From positions 1 to 64,000 of the forward strand of contig CAJNOQ010000032.1 of NCBI GenBank assembly GCA_905250885.1: a DNA stretch of 64,000 nucleotides, in the 5' to 3' direction. The stretch comes from Didymodactylos carnosus. Taxonomy: Eukaryota > Rotifera > Eurotatoria > Philodinida > Philodinidae. Numbering within the stretch: the stretch's first letter is position 1; the number at the start of each line of letters is the position of its first letter. Below the pieces are notes generated by a model. The model was given only the letters and a program-made list of their open reading frames with translations, did not search any database and had not been told where the DNA came from. The position numbers and the translations under genes were made by a program. Below, piece after piece: positions 21,901 to 33,114 of the stretch.

Positions 21901-23000
21901 AATCCATCAGAATTCTTACGTTTCATTAAAGAAGTACAATATTTTTTATTACAGACACGTAATACAAGATCGACAATATTAGTGACATGTTTGTAAGTAT
22001 TTTTTAAATATTGTTTTTATCGTTTTGATTTAAAGTTTTGTTTCTTTAGAAATAGTGTATCACGAACGGGAGCGTTTTTAGTTTTGTTTACATGTATACA
22101 AGATATTGATGAGGGTAGATCATTTCCTGATATTACAAAAATAGTGCGTTTATTACGATCAAAAAGACGATTTATGATTCAAGAAATTATCCATTTAAAG
22201 TTTTGTTATGAAGCATTTTGCTGTTATGTAGAAGATAAACTTGTTAAACGTGAGTGGAAAAAAAAATTTTCTTCGTCCTTTGGAATGATAAAAATATTGA
22301 AAAATGTTTGATTACTTTACTTAGTTTTTGTTATAGGTGGTGTATTAACAAACTCTTCAACCACTCATATGTTGAACAAAGAAACGAAAACACAACATTA
22401 TTCGCCAACTAATTTCATTCTCGGACAGACGCCTATTAGTGAAATGCAAGCATTACTTGAAAAAGCAAGACAAAAATCGACGATAATAACTACTACAACC
22501 GTAACATCACCAGGAGAACAAGACAATGGCAAAAGTAAATTTAAAATATCTTTTTTTGTTAACAAAAATACAGCATCAATTGATAAATTTGAGCTTTTAG
22601 TATTGAACAAAACACACAATGCTTTTCTTCTATTAAATGATGTACACATGTGTCTTTTTTTTTAGATAGCGATAAATCTGGTCAAATATCAGAGGTAAAC
22701 TACGATATTGGTCCAGTTCGAGACGAGACTAGTATTGATCATATTAGTAGTAATATAACAAATGATACCGTATCCGAAGAAAATCATTCACTAAACGAAA
22801 CATCGTCAACACAAGATCGAACTACCCGTTTACTAACATCGATAGAAGAAAATTTTAATTTACGACCGGAAGAAAGTTGCATTCGTCAGCATATTACAAA
22901 AGATGATTTTCGTCGACAGTCATCATCGTTGAATAAAAAAGATTTGGCTGATCCTTTCAATCAGTTAGATTCATTGTGGACATTTAAAAAAAAAATTTAA
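15927..23000 (+). CDS. PTPN23: HD-PTP / tyrosine-protein phosphatase non-receptor type 23, about 22 exons
   Basis: HD-PTP works with ESCRT-0, -I and -III to sort receptors into multivesicular bodies. The start MEGCPRLPMLSFDLK matches human MEAVPRMPMIWLDLK. In order: BRO1 domain (exons from 15927 to ~17900: WEDAY, FEESAILYNIGAIY, LEKSLLDERP, PDIFQRLVPMDTHF), V-type coiled coil (EEKAKLLREVVELVENKN to ~19180), a Gln/Pro-rich region (19180-20900), a PTP domain (NRYQDVLPYDNNR, NDYINASMIG, SDFWTMICEQQ, SRTGAFLVLF, HLKFCYEAF) and a tail ending DPFNQLDSLWTFKKKI, like human DPLSLLDPLWTLNKT. Most exon junctions were traced with consistent phase. Catalytic motifs are altered: the P-loop reads TCLNSVSR instead of HCSxGxGR, and WPD reads WPI. 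Cys and Arg remain, but catalysis is doubtful, so an ESCRT scaffold role is likely. Confidence 0.96.
19959..20048 (+). repeat. Three 30-bp tandem repeats inside the PTPN23 Gln/Pro-rich region
   Basis: Three consecutive units encode THHPQQVIAP, THHSQQAIAP and THHPQQVIAP in frame. The unit length is a multiple of three, so copy-number change would keep the frame. Confidence 0.88.
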
Positions 23001-23431
23001 ACTTATTTCATAATTTTGTATATGAACAAATGGATAAGATCATTGTCAGATTTTTGTTCTTTAATTTATTTTTCGCAATCGATTTGTAAAGTATTTGCAT
23101 GATTCGAATCCCAAAATCTTTTATCTTGTTTTCTTGACATAATTTATTTTTCTACTTTGATGAAAAAATTTACATTCTACAATTAAATGTTAACAGAGTG
23201 ATTGTTAATCGTAAACAGACAAGTTGTCATTGCGATTGCCACATATTTTATTTCAAAGACACTCTTCATCAAGTAGACCATGTCAGAACAGTAATTTAGT
23301 ACAAGATGATTGAATTTTACTCTTAAATCTCTTTTTTGTCGAATTTTCTTGTCAATCATTCTTCTATAATTACTTTTAGAGAAAAAACTTTTTTATTTTG
23401 ATAACAGTAAATATTATATCTGTTTAATCAA
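23001..23431. other. Convergent intergenic gap
   Basis: About 430 bp of T-rich sequence between the stop codons of PTPN23 and the minus-strand gene that follows. No open frame; presumably the two 3' UTRs. Confidence 0.5.
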
Positions 23432-24511
23432 TTATATCGCATTGAGTTCATTACGTAATGTTTGATCAACTTCAACAGTTATCTTGGACTGAACATGTAC
23501 GGAATGATTATTATCTTCAGTATCATCCATCCATTTATAATACGTTCCTTTTATTGTATCGTTCTCTCGGAAAGGAAACTTAAGTTCTAATAAACAAATG
23601 ACTCCTCCGCAGACTCAGTTTCAGTATGTCATACAGTACGTTATATATTAATTGAACAGGTTTTATTAGTTTTACATTAACGAACGTATGATGTATGAGC
23701 ACGTTTGTTACTATGGATTTCTAATAGTTTGACCGTTAGAATGGGTCTGGGCTTTTTAGATGATAAAGCTACTGACAATTTAGTTTCCTCTGTTAAAACA
23801 TTCAAATAGACTCTTAAACATTTTATATTTTTTATCCAATATAAGTCTTTCGATTGTATTCTATGTAGATCCAGTATGTTGTGCATATTTAATACATGTG
23901 ATTGCTGTGGTTGAATAGTATACTATTGCTGAACTTCGAGCTACGGCTGTATTATTGAAACAGCAAGATGAGAACTAGACGTGATTAGTGGTACTTCTTG
24001 ATCAGCTATTGAGGTATTTTGTTCTATTGTCTAGAGATACGTATAATAAAAGAAGAGACAAACTGGAGAAGGAAGTATGGCGTTAGTACCTGCTTGTCAA
24101 AAACAGATATCCTATTACCTACTGTGGGTAACTGTTGTGGTTGCTCCATAATGGACATAAGTGAAGTACCGGTATCATTGCATGATACACGCAATTGTAA
24201 GCCGTAAAACAATAAGTCTTCAAAAGATACTCTGCAATTTCTATTCTTGTGTTATTGTTAATCGTATGTCTGGTTCTAATACACAATTTCTTAGCCGCGG
24301 CTTGATTTCATGCAAATGAATAAAGATTTCATTTATATTTATGTCTATGCCATGAATGATGAACAACTTGTTTGAGTACCAATTGTTGAGCCCGAGTTGT
24401 GTGCTATACGTTTCATGCTGATACACTTGGACTATTTTGTACTGGGTCTGTAAGATTCAGGTCAGCAATCACAGGCGTATCTGTTATTGAAATGGGTTGA
24501 TTAAGACTCAT
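23432..24511 (-). CDS. Unrecognised multi-exon gene (model incomplete)
   Basis: The 3' part is convincing. An exon starting after CCACAG (about 23905) encodes SHVLNMHNILDLHRIQSKDL and TKLSVALSSKKPRPILTVKL, ends near 23685, and joins in phase across an 85-bp intron to a last exon encoding LKFPFRENDTIKGTYYKW and VEVDQTLRNELNAI with stop at 23432-23434. Upstream exons are less certain. One encodes FEDLLFYGLQLRVSCNDTG (24230-24110), one QYKIVQVYQHETYSTQ to EPDIRLTITQE (24450-24244), and a possible N-terminus MSLNQPISITDTPVIADLNL starts at 24511. The last two and the FEDLL exon are not in frame with each other without assuming short introns or frameshifts. No family is recognised. It may be a live gene or partly decayed. 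Confidence 0.45.
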
Positions 24512-24967
24512 TCAGCCACATAAAATACAAGAAAAATAATTAACATAACGCAAAATATTTTGAACCATCGCTTATTGGAACCTTTGTTGTTGGTACAGAT
24601 CTGCGTACAAGCTTTTTCTCTAACTACTTTCAGTATGGGATCTTGAAAACATTGTAATCGTCCGAGGTCATATATTTACAGTACTTTGATGTTGTTATAA
24701 TAATCGGTATAGAGATGTTTGACTTTTTTTTGTCTTTCTCTTGTTTTGATGGACAAATAAGAATACCAAAACATTAAAATAAAAAAAAGTGAAAAACGCA
24801 AAAAAGAACATACATTAGATTAATTTCATTTGCCGAAGCATATATTGAATTATTAATATTATATTTTCGAAATCAAGAAACAAAGACAAACATTAGTGCT
24901 TCGTCTTGAATGAAATCGTTATAATGAAAGTCGTTTGATTAATTAAAAAAAGTAAACAAACGGAGAG

Positions 24968-26255
24968 ATGGTATCTGATGTAGTAATTCCAGCTTTCACG
25001 CCCTCACTACGCGATTCAGTTGAATTAAGTCACGTACAGCGCCCCGCACCACCTAATTCGGCTACGGCTCAAAGTGTAGTTAACCACTTCCATAATTCGT
25101 CAGTTAACTATAGAAAAAAAACGAAGTTAAAACGATCATTAACAACACAACTTATGGATGCGGATACCATCGGATTATCAGAAGCATATTTCACGCGCGA
25201 TATTCATAACTATTTTCCACAATCAAGAAAAGCTCGTGTGAAAACATCGAATAGTGAAAAGCGACCGGTTAGTATTAAATGGCAAAAAAGATTTTGCACT
25301 CTTCTGTTAATATAGCAACACAAATTGTTACAAAGGTGTTAAACAGGTGATCTAAGCAAAGACCCTAGATTAATGTTAATTTATTAACAAGAGAAAAATT
25401 GTTTTTAGTTTAGGAATTCTTCTGTACAAAGAGAACAGAAGTGGCATAGGTTTTTTTATTCAAAACAGAATTTCAAAGTTTATGACATGTCTCCGAAGTT
25501 TCAATGGCTTTTAGTCTCGAAGATGTTATCCAACAGTACGAGTCTAATCGTGGCTTTACGAGATTAAGTCTCATATTTCTGTTTCCACACGTTCTATTCT
25601 CTTTGTAACGGACACTTTTTATATGGGTCGACTAAGTATACGGCTACCTGTTGCAGGGCTCTACTCATACATAAAAATTATTTTTTTCTTTATTCAAAAA
25701 TATTTTTTAGGAAAAAATGACGTTTTAATGTCTCCCTTCTAGCGTCACCATGCATATATGTCATTAGTACCAGTTGATAACGGCAGAGTCGTTACATCAA
25801 CATCACAGAAATCGATTATAAATTCAAATCGATTACTGAAGAATAAATCTCCTCCATTATCGTCTTACTCGATAATACTCACAACAGCAACAGAAACAAA
25901 ATCGCTCAGTCTTCCTCAATTACGTCAAACTACAAGCGTAAGTATTAAACGAGAACATTCATTTGGTACACAAAATGCAGATGATAGACATTTAATTCAT
26001 AGTGCAGGTATACACGATACAGCTCTTGATTCTAATCAATATTATGGCAGTTATACAATACCAAGAGTAAATTCATGGGTACAACGATGGAAAACCAATC
26101 TTGAAATGCATACATTAAGTAATTTGATGCGTGATGATCCAAAACAAGGCACAAAAAAACGCTCTACTATAGGCAAATATGAGTACGATTTTCAGAGTGA
26201 TTCACTTTTATCATCAACAGCGTCATTTAGTCAATATAAGACGAAGCGAAGTTGA
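24968..26255 (+). CDS. Unrecognised two-exon gene
   Basis: Exon 1 (24968-25267, 100 codons) starts at an ATG after AAACGGAGAG and ends before GTTAGT. Exon 2 (25743-26255) starts after CTTCTAG in the same phase and ends in TGA, giving about 270 residues. The 475-bp intron is longer than usual here. The protein is Ser/Thr/Lys-rich and basic. Features are RHHAYMSLVPVDNGRV at the junction, a Trp pair in NSWVQRWKTNLEMHTLSNLM, and STIGKYEYDFQSDSLL near the end. No signal peptide or membrane segment is seen, and no family is recognised. It is head to head with the minus-strand gene, 456 bp apart. Confidence 0.65.
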
Positions 26256-27282
26256 CAATTAGAAATAATTCAAAAGAAATTAGGAAGAGAGAATTTATTT
26301 TTAAACTTATTTCTAATCAACATCTTGTTTTTCCCAAATGCACCATGCATATGATTTTGCTGTGCAAAAAATAATAAATCTTAGAAGCCGCTATAATATG
26401 TACCTTTATTCTAAAACTATATACATACTAATACTAAGCAATGATAGCGTTCACCTATATATCACAAAGGATCTGCGCCATACCTCCAAAAATCTGTCTA
26501 CCTGAAACTTATTTCAGTACTGAGCGAATGTTGCCGTACTCGAAGTTAATGAAGATATTTAAAGAGATTCTCAGATAAAGAAAAAAACTTTTTTATTCTA
26601 AGATAAAATCTCAAAAAAATATCAGCTTTTCATTTATGATCCCTCTCGAAACTGTGGGAAACATTAAAAGATCAAAATAGAACCTATACTGTAAAAAAAC
26701 AGTTCTCTACTTTTTGGCTGCCAAGTTGTTTTACAAGAGAATTTTCATTATTCTCAGTTGTTACTGAACTTTAGGAAGATATCCTTCTATTTTTCGGAGC
26801 ATTAAACTTACTTACTGCTTATTATGCATCTAGAGGGAAATTATTCTTATTCGTAGGACTGCTTTTTTTGCTTGACAGTAATTTTAGTAAAAATCTGTAC
26901 TAGTGTCTAGAAAGGTCATAAATTGCTAAAATTTAGAAAGATTTTGTCTCATTTAGCGAAAAATACTGGATCGTTCACTAGAGAAATATCTTGCTAGATT
27001 TCAGATGAATTTTGCGTTCGGTGTGACAGATTTCTTGCTAAGATGGTGTCATACATCTCATCTATTTTGGCATCATTACCTATTAACATTACACGATGCG
27101 TTTCTTTTGTCCATACTATTTTGGAATTCTTTCAAATCTATATCATATTCTCACGTGAAAATATGTACGCTTGCGTTGATATTAATGAATCAAAATAACG
27201 AAGAGCACCTAAAATGTGATGCCTTTCTGAAGGAAAAGTGAAGATTATCTGCTGTTGAAATTTAACGTTTCTGCGAAAATAT
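26256..27282. other. Intergenic, no gene seen
   Basis: AT-rich sequence without a supported gene. An open stretch at 27005-27241 encodes 78 residues with no splice context or recognisable motif and is treated as chance. Confidence 0.5.
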
Positions 27283-27320
27283 TAGCACGGTCACATTACT
27301 TATTTAACTGTGATTAAAAA
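27283..27320. repeat. Half copy of the TTAATCRTGATTAA MITE family
   Basis: Contains CGGTCACATTAC and AACTGTGATTAA, matching the left and inner parts of the adjacent full copy at 27321 with several changes. Confidence 0.45.
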
Positions 27321-27395
27321 AGGATGTGGTCACACTACAAAATCGTTAATCATGATTAATTTTAATCGTGATTAAAGCTGTAGTATGACCCTAGT
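27321..27395. mobile_element. 75-bp palindromic MITE, copy 1
   Basis: Ends GGTCACACTACA and, inverted, GGTCATACTACA; interior made of paired TTAATCATGATTAA and TTAATCGTGATTAA palindromes. It is 75 bp like the second copy at 29125, with about two differences. Confidence 0.8.
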
Positions 27396-27461
27396 ATCTG
27401 ATTCATTATTTTCACTTCCAAAATCTTAGACGAGTATATATATGCGTTTATATAAAGCATA

Positions 27462-27523
27462 GGTTGCGGACACACTGCGAATTAATCGCGATTAACTAAT
27501 CACGATTAGCTTAATCGGCAGCT
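27462..27523. repeat. Diverged relative of the 75-bp MITE
   Basis: Shares the layout: GCGGACACACTGC, then TTAATCGCGATTAA and AATCACGATTAG palindromes. Substantially diverged from the two 75-bp copies. Confidence 0.45.
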
Positions 27524-28017
27524 TGTTTGAAAGAGAAAAATCAATCGATAGGGATAAATTGCAATAGAAAGCTTAAGTTTTAAGCCAAAAATAGAGTTGA
27601 AAAATGATTTTATTGATTGGATTCAGTAGATAAGCTCAGCATTGTCTCTCCGCACTTATTTGCTTTTTTCAAATAGTGGAGATTCCCTGTATCCTTTTGA
27701 CTGTAACTTGTCATTAAAATTTCAACTGTATAATGATCACTTGATAGTTGTAAAATGAGTGAACAACAGCCTTTTGATGAAATGAGTGAAAAACACTTGT
27801 TGATGTGATCTATTTAGAGGTACAAAACAACTTATGCAGAACTTTTTAAAATGAGATGCATTTAAAACGAGCAGATGGACCACACGGCATTGCCTCGGCA
27901 CTTCTCTTATGAGAAGGAAAAGATGAATTTAGAAAGATATTCAAAATATTAGAAGTATACTGTGATGTTAATAAGACAGAAATTGACAAAACAAAATGAT
28001 GATTGCAAACAAAACTT

Positions 28018-28121
28018 CGGCACTGGTGCGAGATTTTTACATTCTTTCTGGCATCGATGCGCATCGATGCCCAGAAAAAAATTATTCGGCACCGGTGTGC
28101 ATCCGTACACCACCAGTGCCG
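28018..28121. mobile_element. 104-bp element with 11-bp inverted ends and an inner palindrome
   Basis: Outer ends CGGCACTGGTG (28018-28028) and CACCAGTGCCG (28111-28121) are exact complements. Inside, 28046-28076 forms a near-perfect hairpin built on GGCATCGATG/CATCGATGCC, and a further CGGCACCGGTGT (28087) pairs with ACACCACCAGTGCCG. Non-coding and MITE-like. Confidence 0.65.
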
Positions 28122-28658
28122 TTAAAATATTTTTTTGTAGGGTAATTCTTCTTTACTCATAGAAATTATGCTAATGATGTGTTGAACATCAGAAAAATTT
28201 TGATTGTTATTTCTAAAACAGCTTCAATCTTAGACTTCGCTAAGTTCTCTCATGTATCTCTCAATGGTTCGACATATAACTAGCATTTGGTCTCAAACTA
28301 AAAGTGAGAACGGTTGCTGTTTTATGGTTCGTTTGCGAATATTACCGATAAGGTAACGTTTGTCGTATATGAAGAAAACATTCATACTTGGACTTTCAGA
28401 GAATGTATATCAGTAGATATTTGCGCCAGGATCCGTTCGTTGTTAGAGCTAGTCTAATAATCTGTGAATGAGGCGGAATGGCTGAGCCTCAATTCTCTGT
28501 GTGTTGAACAGAACCGAACTGAAAGTCACTAACAGCAAAGCGATCTTACACCGAGGATATTCACAATTCTTATAAAAACATCAACCTTTGATTCCTTTCT
28601 CACTTCCTTCTATGCATTTTTATTTTGAGATCTTTGCACAATTTTTCCTGAAAGAATC

Positions 28659-28707
28659 CTGAAAGTCACGCAAAAAAACTTACTGAGTTTTTTTGCGTGA
28701 CTTTCAG
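28659..28707. repeat. Perfect 22-bp inverted repeat with 5-bp loop
   Basis: 28659-28680 begins CTGAAAGTCACGC with seven A residues, then CT. 28686-28707 is its exact complement. The loop is TACTG. It would form a very stable hairpin in DNA or RNA. Confidence 0.9.
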
Positions 28708-29020
28708 CATTTTGGGGATATCTCGAGAAGGAAAGCATGTTTTTTGAAAAGAAAAACGAACCTGAGATAGGGCCTGAAGTATCTGTGGTAAAATTTTGAG
28801 CTCGATCGGACCATTTTTTCGAGGGGTCGTAATGTGACTACATGAAAACCAGAGTTTTCTAGAAAACCCATAGAAGAATATGTCACAAAATTCTGTGTAA
28901 AAACATATCGATTTTCTTTTTCGATGTTCTATCTCTGTTATAAATTTCACCCCGATCCGACATCGGCGTTTCTGGTTTCCAAGAGGATCAAAAAAGAGGG
29001 GGGGTACCCTTAAATTTCGT
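28708..29020. repeat. Dispersed non-coding repeat, related to 55480-56000
   Basis: Phrases such as AGTATCTGTGGTAAAATTTT, GATATCTCGAGAAGG and a run of G before TACC recur in form at 55560-55650 (AGTATCTGCGGTAAAAATAT) and near 9610. No coding potential is supported. Type unknown. Confidence 0.35.
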
Positions 29021-29124
29021 TTACAGGTGTATCATACACGTGGGATAGACGTGTAAAGGAAATCTACATAAGTCAGAATTTATGCTATACACGTTTATAA
29101 GATTTAAAATGGTTGTGGGTCACA

Positions 29125-29199
29125 AGGATGTGGTCACACTACAAAATCGTTAATCATGATTAATTTTAATCGTGATTAAGGCTGTAGTGTGACCCTAGT
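29125..29199. mobile_element. 75-bp palindromic MITE, copy 2
   Basis: Same length as 27321-27395 and about 97% identical by eye. Inverted ends GGTCACACTACA at the left and GGGTCACACTACAGCC read back from the right. Confidence 0.82.
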
Positions 29200-29504
29200 G
29201 AAAGACTAACACTAACTAACCCCCAGTGGAAAAACGCGCCCAATCTTGATATGGATAGAACATGTATTAGACTAATAATGCAAGATTTCAATTCGCTGTA
29301 TGTCAGCAGAGAGAAGATCATTTGATATAAATTGCGAACGCGATGCGATCAGCCGGGAACGCTATATAATCTGATTTAAATCTCGAACATGACGCGATTT
29401 GTTTTGAAGCACGAGCGCAACTTAATCTTAACCGAGAACACGATGAGACTTGAAGCGCGAGCGCAACGCGAAAAATTCGCGGCAGGAATAAAGCGCGGAT
29501 GTGA

Positions 29505-29755
29505 CTAGGGCGTCAAGTCAAAAGTGACTTGACTTGGTAAATTATTTTATGATTTATGACTCGACTTGACTTGGAGCCTTTTGAAAAGACTTGACTTGTG
29601 ACTTGGGCTGAAAAATGAATCGGAGTCCACTAAAATTTGAACATTTTTCTACGAAAAAAATATTAAATTATGACTTGTGATTTGATTTGGAAAAATCCGA
29701 GACTTGACTTGAGAGAAAATTTTATGACCTATGACTTTTGATTTGCCCAGCTCTG
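29505..29755. mobile_element. hAT-like MITE rich in TGACTTGACTTG
   Basis: The right end read backwards is CAGAGCTGGGCAAATCAAAA, a typical hAT terminus. The left end CTAGGGCGTCAAGTCAAAAG is an imperfect match. The interior repeats GACTTGAC many times. No coding potential. Confidence 0.6.
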
Positions 29756-31950
29756 GTTCTCCCTCTACTTATTGGACTTTGACTAAACAAATGAGATATT
29801 TTTTCTATGTGTAGTGAACACTAATTCAGAGAGAAATATTGCTTGTTTTATGTAAAGTGATAAACTAGTTATTTCTCTTGAACACAATCGACAAAAATAT
29901 ACAAGTTGCTTTGTATCTCTAAATAGATCGCAGTTGCTATAACAGTTAAAAATGTTCTCGTACTCAATATTTTTTGTACTTGTGCAAATTTGATCCAATA
30001 TAAAAAGTCAATCAGTAGTTTTTTGTATAAAGCGATGCTTATCCTTTTCTATATTCTTTCAAAAAGATTATGGTTCATTTTCTGGGTATTAACTACTAAT
30101 TTAAAACTAATATAAAATGTATCACGAAATATTCTTATTAATTTGCATACATTTAAACATGAACAGGTTCTCTGGATTACTCACTCACTCTCTCTCAATA
30201 CACTATGGTTTAACTCAGAAGACAAAAGATGACTCTCCCAGTTGAATCCATCTTTCTCATGTGGTTTTCTTGTATCAGCACAGTTTAGTAGTTTTAGAAG
30301 TTGTCGAGAACATTCAAAGGGAGATAGATGCAGTCGTGCAATAAAATTTGTCGCAGCATGTCAATTACTGAGGCATATTGTTTTATCAAAGAGTTAGTAC
30401 TAAGGTTGATTAACAATCTTTGTTTGACGACAACATGCCAACAGCACATTTCATCTGCCAAATAATGTACTTCACTAGATCTTTTTCTATAGCCAGAGAA
30501 GTTTAAAGTCTTGTTAATAGCGAACGAGTCTTGACTCTAATGTAACACCTGATTCCTCTCTGAAAAGGCCAAAAATTACCCTATTGAATTAGTATATGAT
30601 GCATGGCAAAAAAAACTATGAAAAGCCTAACGTTTCTTGTCCACATATTTTTAATACCGCTTTCCTATACGATTTTTTCTACCGATATTCTTCACGCTTT
30701 TATCAGTTCACGGTTTTTGCATCTACGCTTTTTTTTAATGTTATTGGTTCATGCTTTTTTTGTGGACGGATTTTGGGTAGATTTGCTTTTTTTCACATAA
30801 AAGTTGTTGTGACCGAAAGAATCCTATACACTCTAATTTATCGGATTAGACTAATTAGCTCGCAAAACCTTTTCCATTCTACCAGATAATCGATACGGTC
30901 GTCATGAATATGTCCTGAACAGGATTGCCAACTCTTTTGATTTTGGAGGTTTTTTCTGCTCGCTTTCTGATTTTTAACTTTTTTAATTAGTGCTGGAGAA
31001 GATAATTTCTGGGGAAAAGGCTAACGTAATATCTTCATGTATGTCTACACTACTTGAGTTATTGGTTTAATTGGATGTGTTCATAACACTATTCCCACGA
31101 ATGAGAGGGTTGTTGGTAATGACATTGCAAACGACCAGTTTGGAACACAAACAACACGTTTTAGATTAGCTCGTTTCTTAAATGTGATAGAATTATCAAC
31201 TGACGTTATGCGCGCTAAAGCTCTCATAGGTCCAATTGAAAACAAAGAAAATAAAAATAAAGTGAAAAAACAAACGCGTTTTTAAAAGTAAAGATTGGTT
31301 GAAAGATTCAAAATATTCAGAATTTTTGCTAGCCTTAATTTTTTTTGCTTTAGCTTTTTGATTAACTAATCATGATGAAACTAAAGCAAGATATTCAGCT
31401 TGTAACACGCCGACATTTCCGTTCGTGCTGGAGGAAAAAGTGATTTAGATAAACATGTTAAAACTGTGAATAGCGCGACTATTACTTGTGAACAATTTTA
31501 CGATTCTATTTTGTCGAATACAGAACAGTACGATCTCAACAGAAATATAAACATAAACCAAAAAAACTGAGTATTAAGTGAAATCGTTTGTTTCATTGAT
31601 TTGTTTTTTCTGTTCAGCTGAATTTGTAACATATATGTATGAACTGTTAAAAAATAGAACAGTTTTCTTCTCCAAATACAGGTGAAATTGAATTTCTTCT
31701 ATAAACCATACGGGACAAAGAAAGAAAAAAAAGAGGCAAATAAGAATCAGTTTAAAAAAAATTAAGATGTAATCATCTCTCCTGTGTTTTGGGCAAAAAA
31801 ATACGTCTTCTGATTTTTGACACTTTGCTTTTCTGATTTCTTAGCTTTTGCATTGGCAGCTCTGGTCGATGCTGATTATTAATATCAGTCCTCAGGACGG
31901 CTACTTTGTCAAGTTTTAATGACTTGTTCACCAAAGGAGGTAAGAAACTT
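29756..31950. other. Intergenic, no gene seen
   Basis: AT-rich; open stretches (for example 30596-30889) are T-rich and hydrophobic only because of base composition. Nothing supported. Confidence 0.45.
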
Positions 31951-32234
31951 CTAAACTTTTGTATTGATACCGATGCTATTTATAGGGACAAAAAAAAGAA
32001 GAGTTGAATGACTTCTATACTCACGGATTTTTCTCTCGTATCTTCTTCTATACATATCAGTTTCTACATTTTTTCTTACGTTTATTCCATTCACAGTTTT
32101 TTCTGCCACGAGTTTTATTTTATGATTTCCACTTCTACGGATATGCACTACACAATTGTGACATTTTGAAATATTAAAATGTATGTAGGCTGTTAATAAA
32201 TTTCGACTGAAATCAATTTTTGTAATAATCCCTA
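31951..32234 (-). CDS. Possible exons of an unrecognised small protein
   Basis: After an acceptor TACTTTTTAG (about 32235) the minus strand encodes IITKIDFSRNLLTAYIHFNI, SKCHNCVVHIRRSGNHKIKL and VAEKTVNGIN before a GTAAGA donor near 32085. A second acceptor (ATAAATAG near 31980) would continue HRYQYKSLEVSYLLW and stop. The residue mix looks protein-like (Cys pair, NIS site), but no upstream exon or family is recognised. Confidence 0.3.
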
Positions 32235-32316
32235 AAAAGTAGTCATATTTTATTTGTATGAATTGTTTTCTTGTCGTTATTTTCAAACACAAGGATATTT
32301 TCATAAACATTGACAA

Positions 32317-33114
32317 TCGTAATAATTAAATTTAAAAATTTCGACGTTAATTTTTTTTTCGTTCTTGTAAAAAACCAGTCAGTTAATATTTTAAATCCCT
32401 ATTGGGTTCGTTTTCTTCTTTTACTAATGACAAACTATGCCATATATCGAATTCTATTTTAGATAATCAGACATTCTTTTTCTTTATTGATGAACAATTT
32501 CTTTTTAACACAGTATTTCTTGTATTCATGTCATTAGCATACAAAGTTCAATCTGTCATGTTCCAATTCACTTTAGCTGTGAGTGAATAAGAGAAGAATA
32601 GAAAAAAAAGTGCATTGTTTTTCCATTATTATTCTCCTCCTACGGGAATAGACATACATGGATTACATATAGTCATTTTCTATTTCAATGTTTTATTTAA
32701 TCGGGTTTGATGATGATGACCATAGTTGGTGAGATTATATAATTATTATTTTCAATATGGAATGTGTGGAAATCTCTTTCGAAAAGAATAATAGAAATAC
32801 ACTATTTTCATTTGTCAAGAAAAGAAAAAAAGAAAAAGAAAACATTCTAAAAAATAAATTGAACGGAAATCTCAACAAATAAAACAATTTATTGGCAGAT
32901 GTTGCGCTATATTCATCATTCTTTCTCAGAACATCAAATTAAAACGTTGTGCATGGCTTTTTATTGTCCCGCTATTTTTATCCTTCATAGTATTGCATAA
33001 GAAATATATCATCATTATTTAACCAATTAACGTTCATATATGATTTCATTCGATTCTTTGACGTTTTATGTGTTGTTATTGATAGGAAAAAAATTTGACA
33101 CTTGTGTTTGTTTG
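32317..33114. other. Intergenic, no gene seen
   Basis: AT-rich, no supported gene; one purine run near 32815-32840. Confidence 0.45.

Noticed and set aside
23930-23990. Two in-frame TAG codons in the unrecognised minus gene
   Set aside because: A 57-bp GT-AG intron in matching phase (GTTTCAATAA to CCACAG) removes both, so they are not evidence of decay.
28460-28530. tRNA-like GGCGGAATGGCTGAGC
   Set aside because: A short A-box-like match only; no B box or cloverleaf follows.
28666-28950. 94-codon minus frame over the hairpin
   Set aside because: Lies inside a repeat block and reads across the perfect hairpin; not a plausible gene.
30596-30889. Two overlapping hydrophobic frames
   Set aside because: T-rich composition gives Phe/Leu runs; no splice sites or homology.
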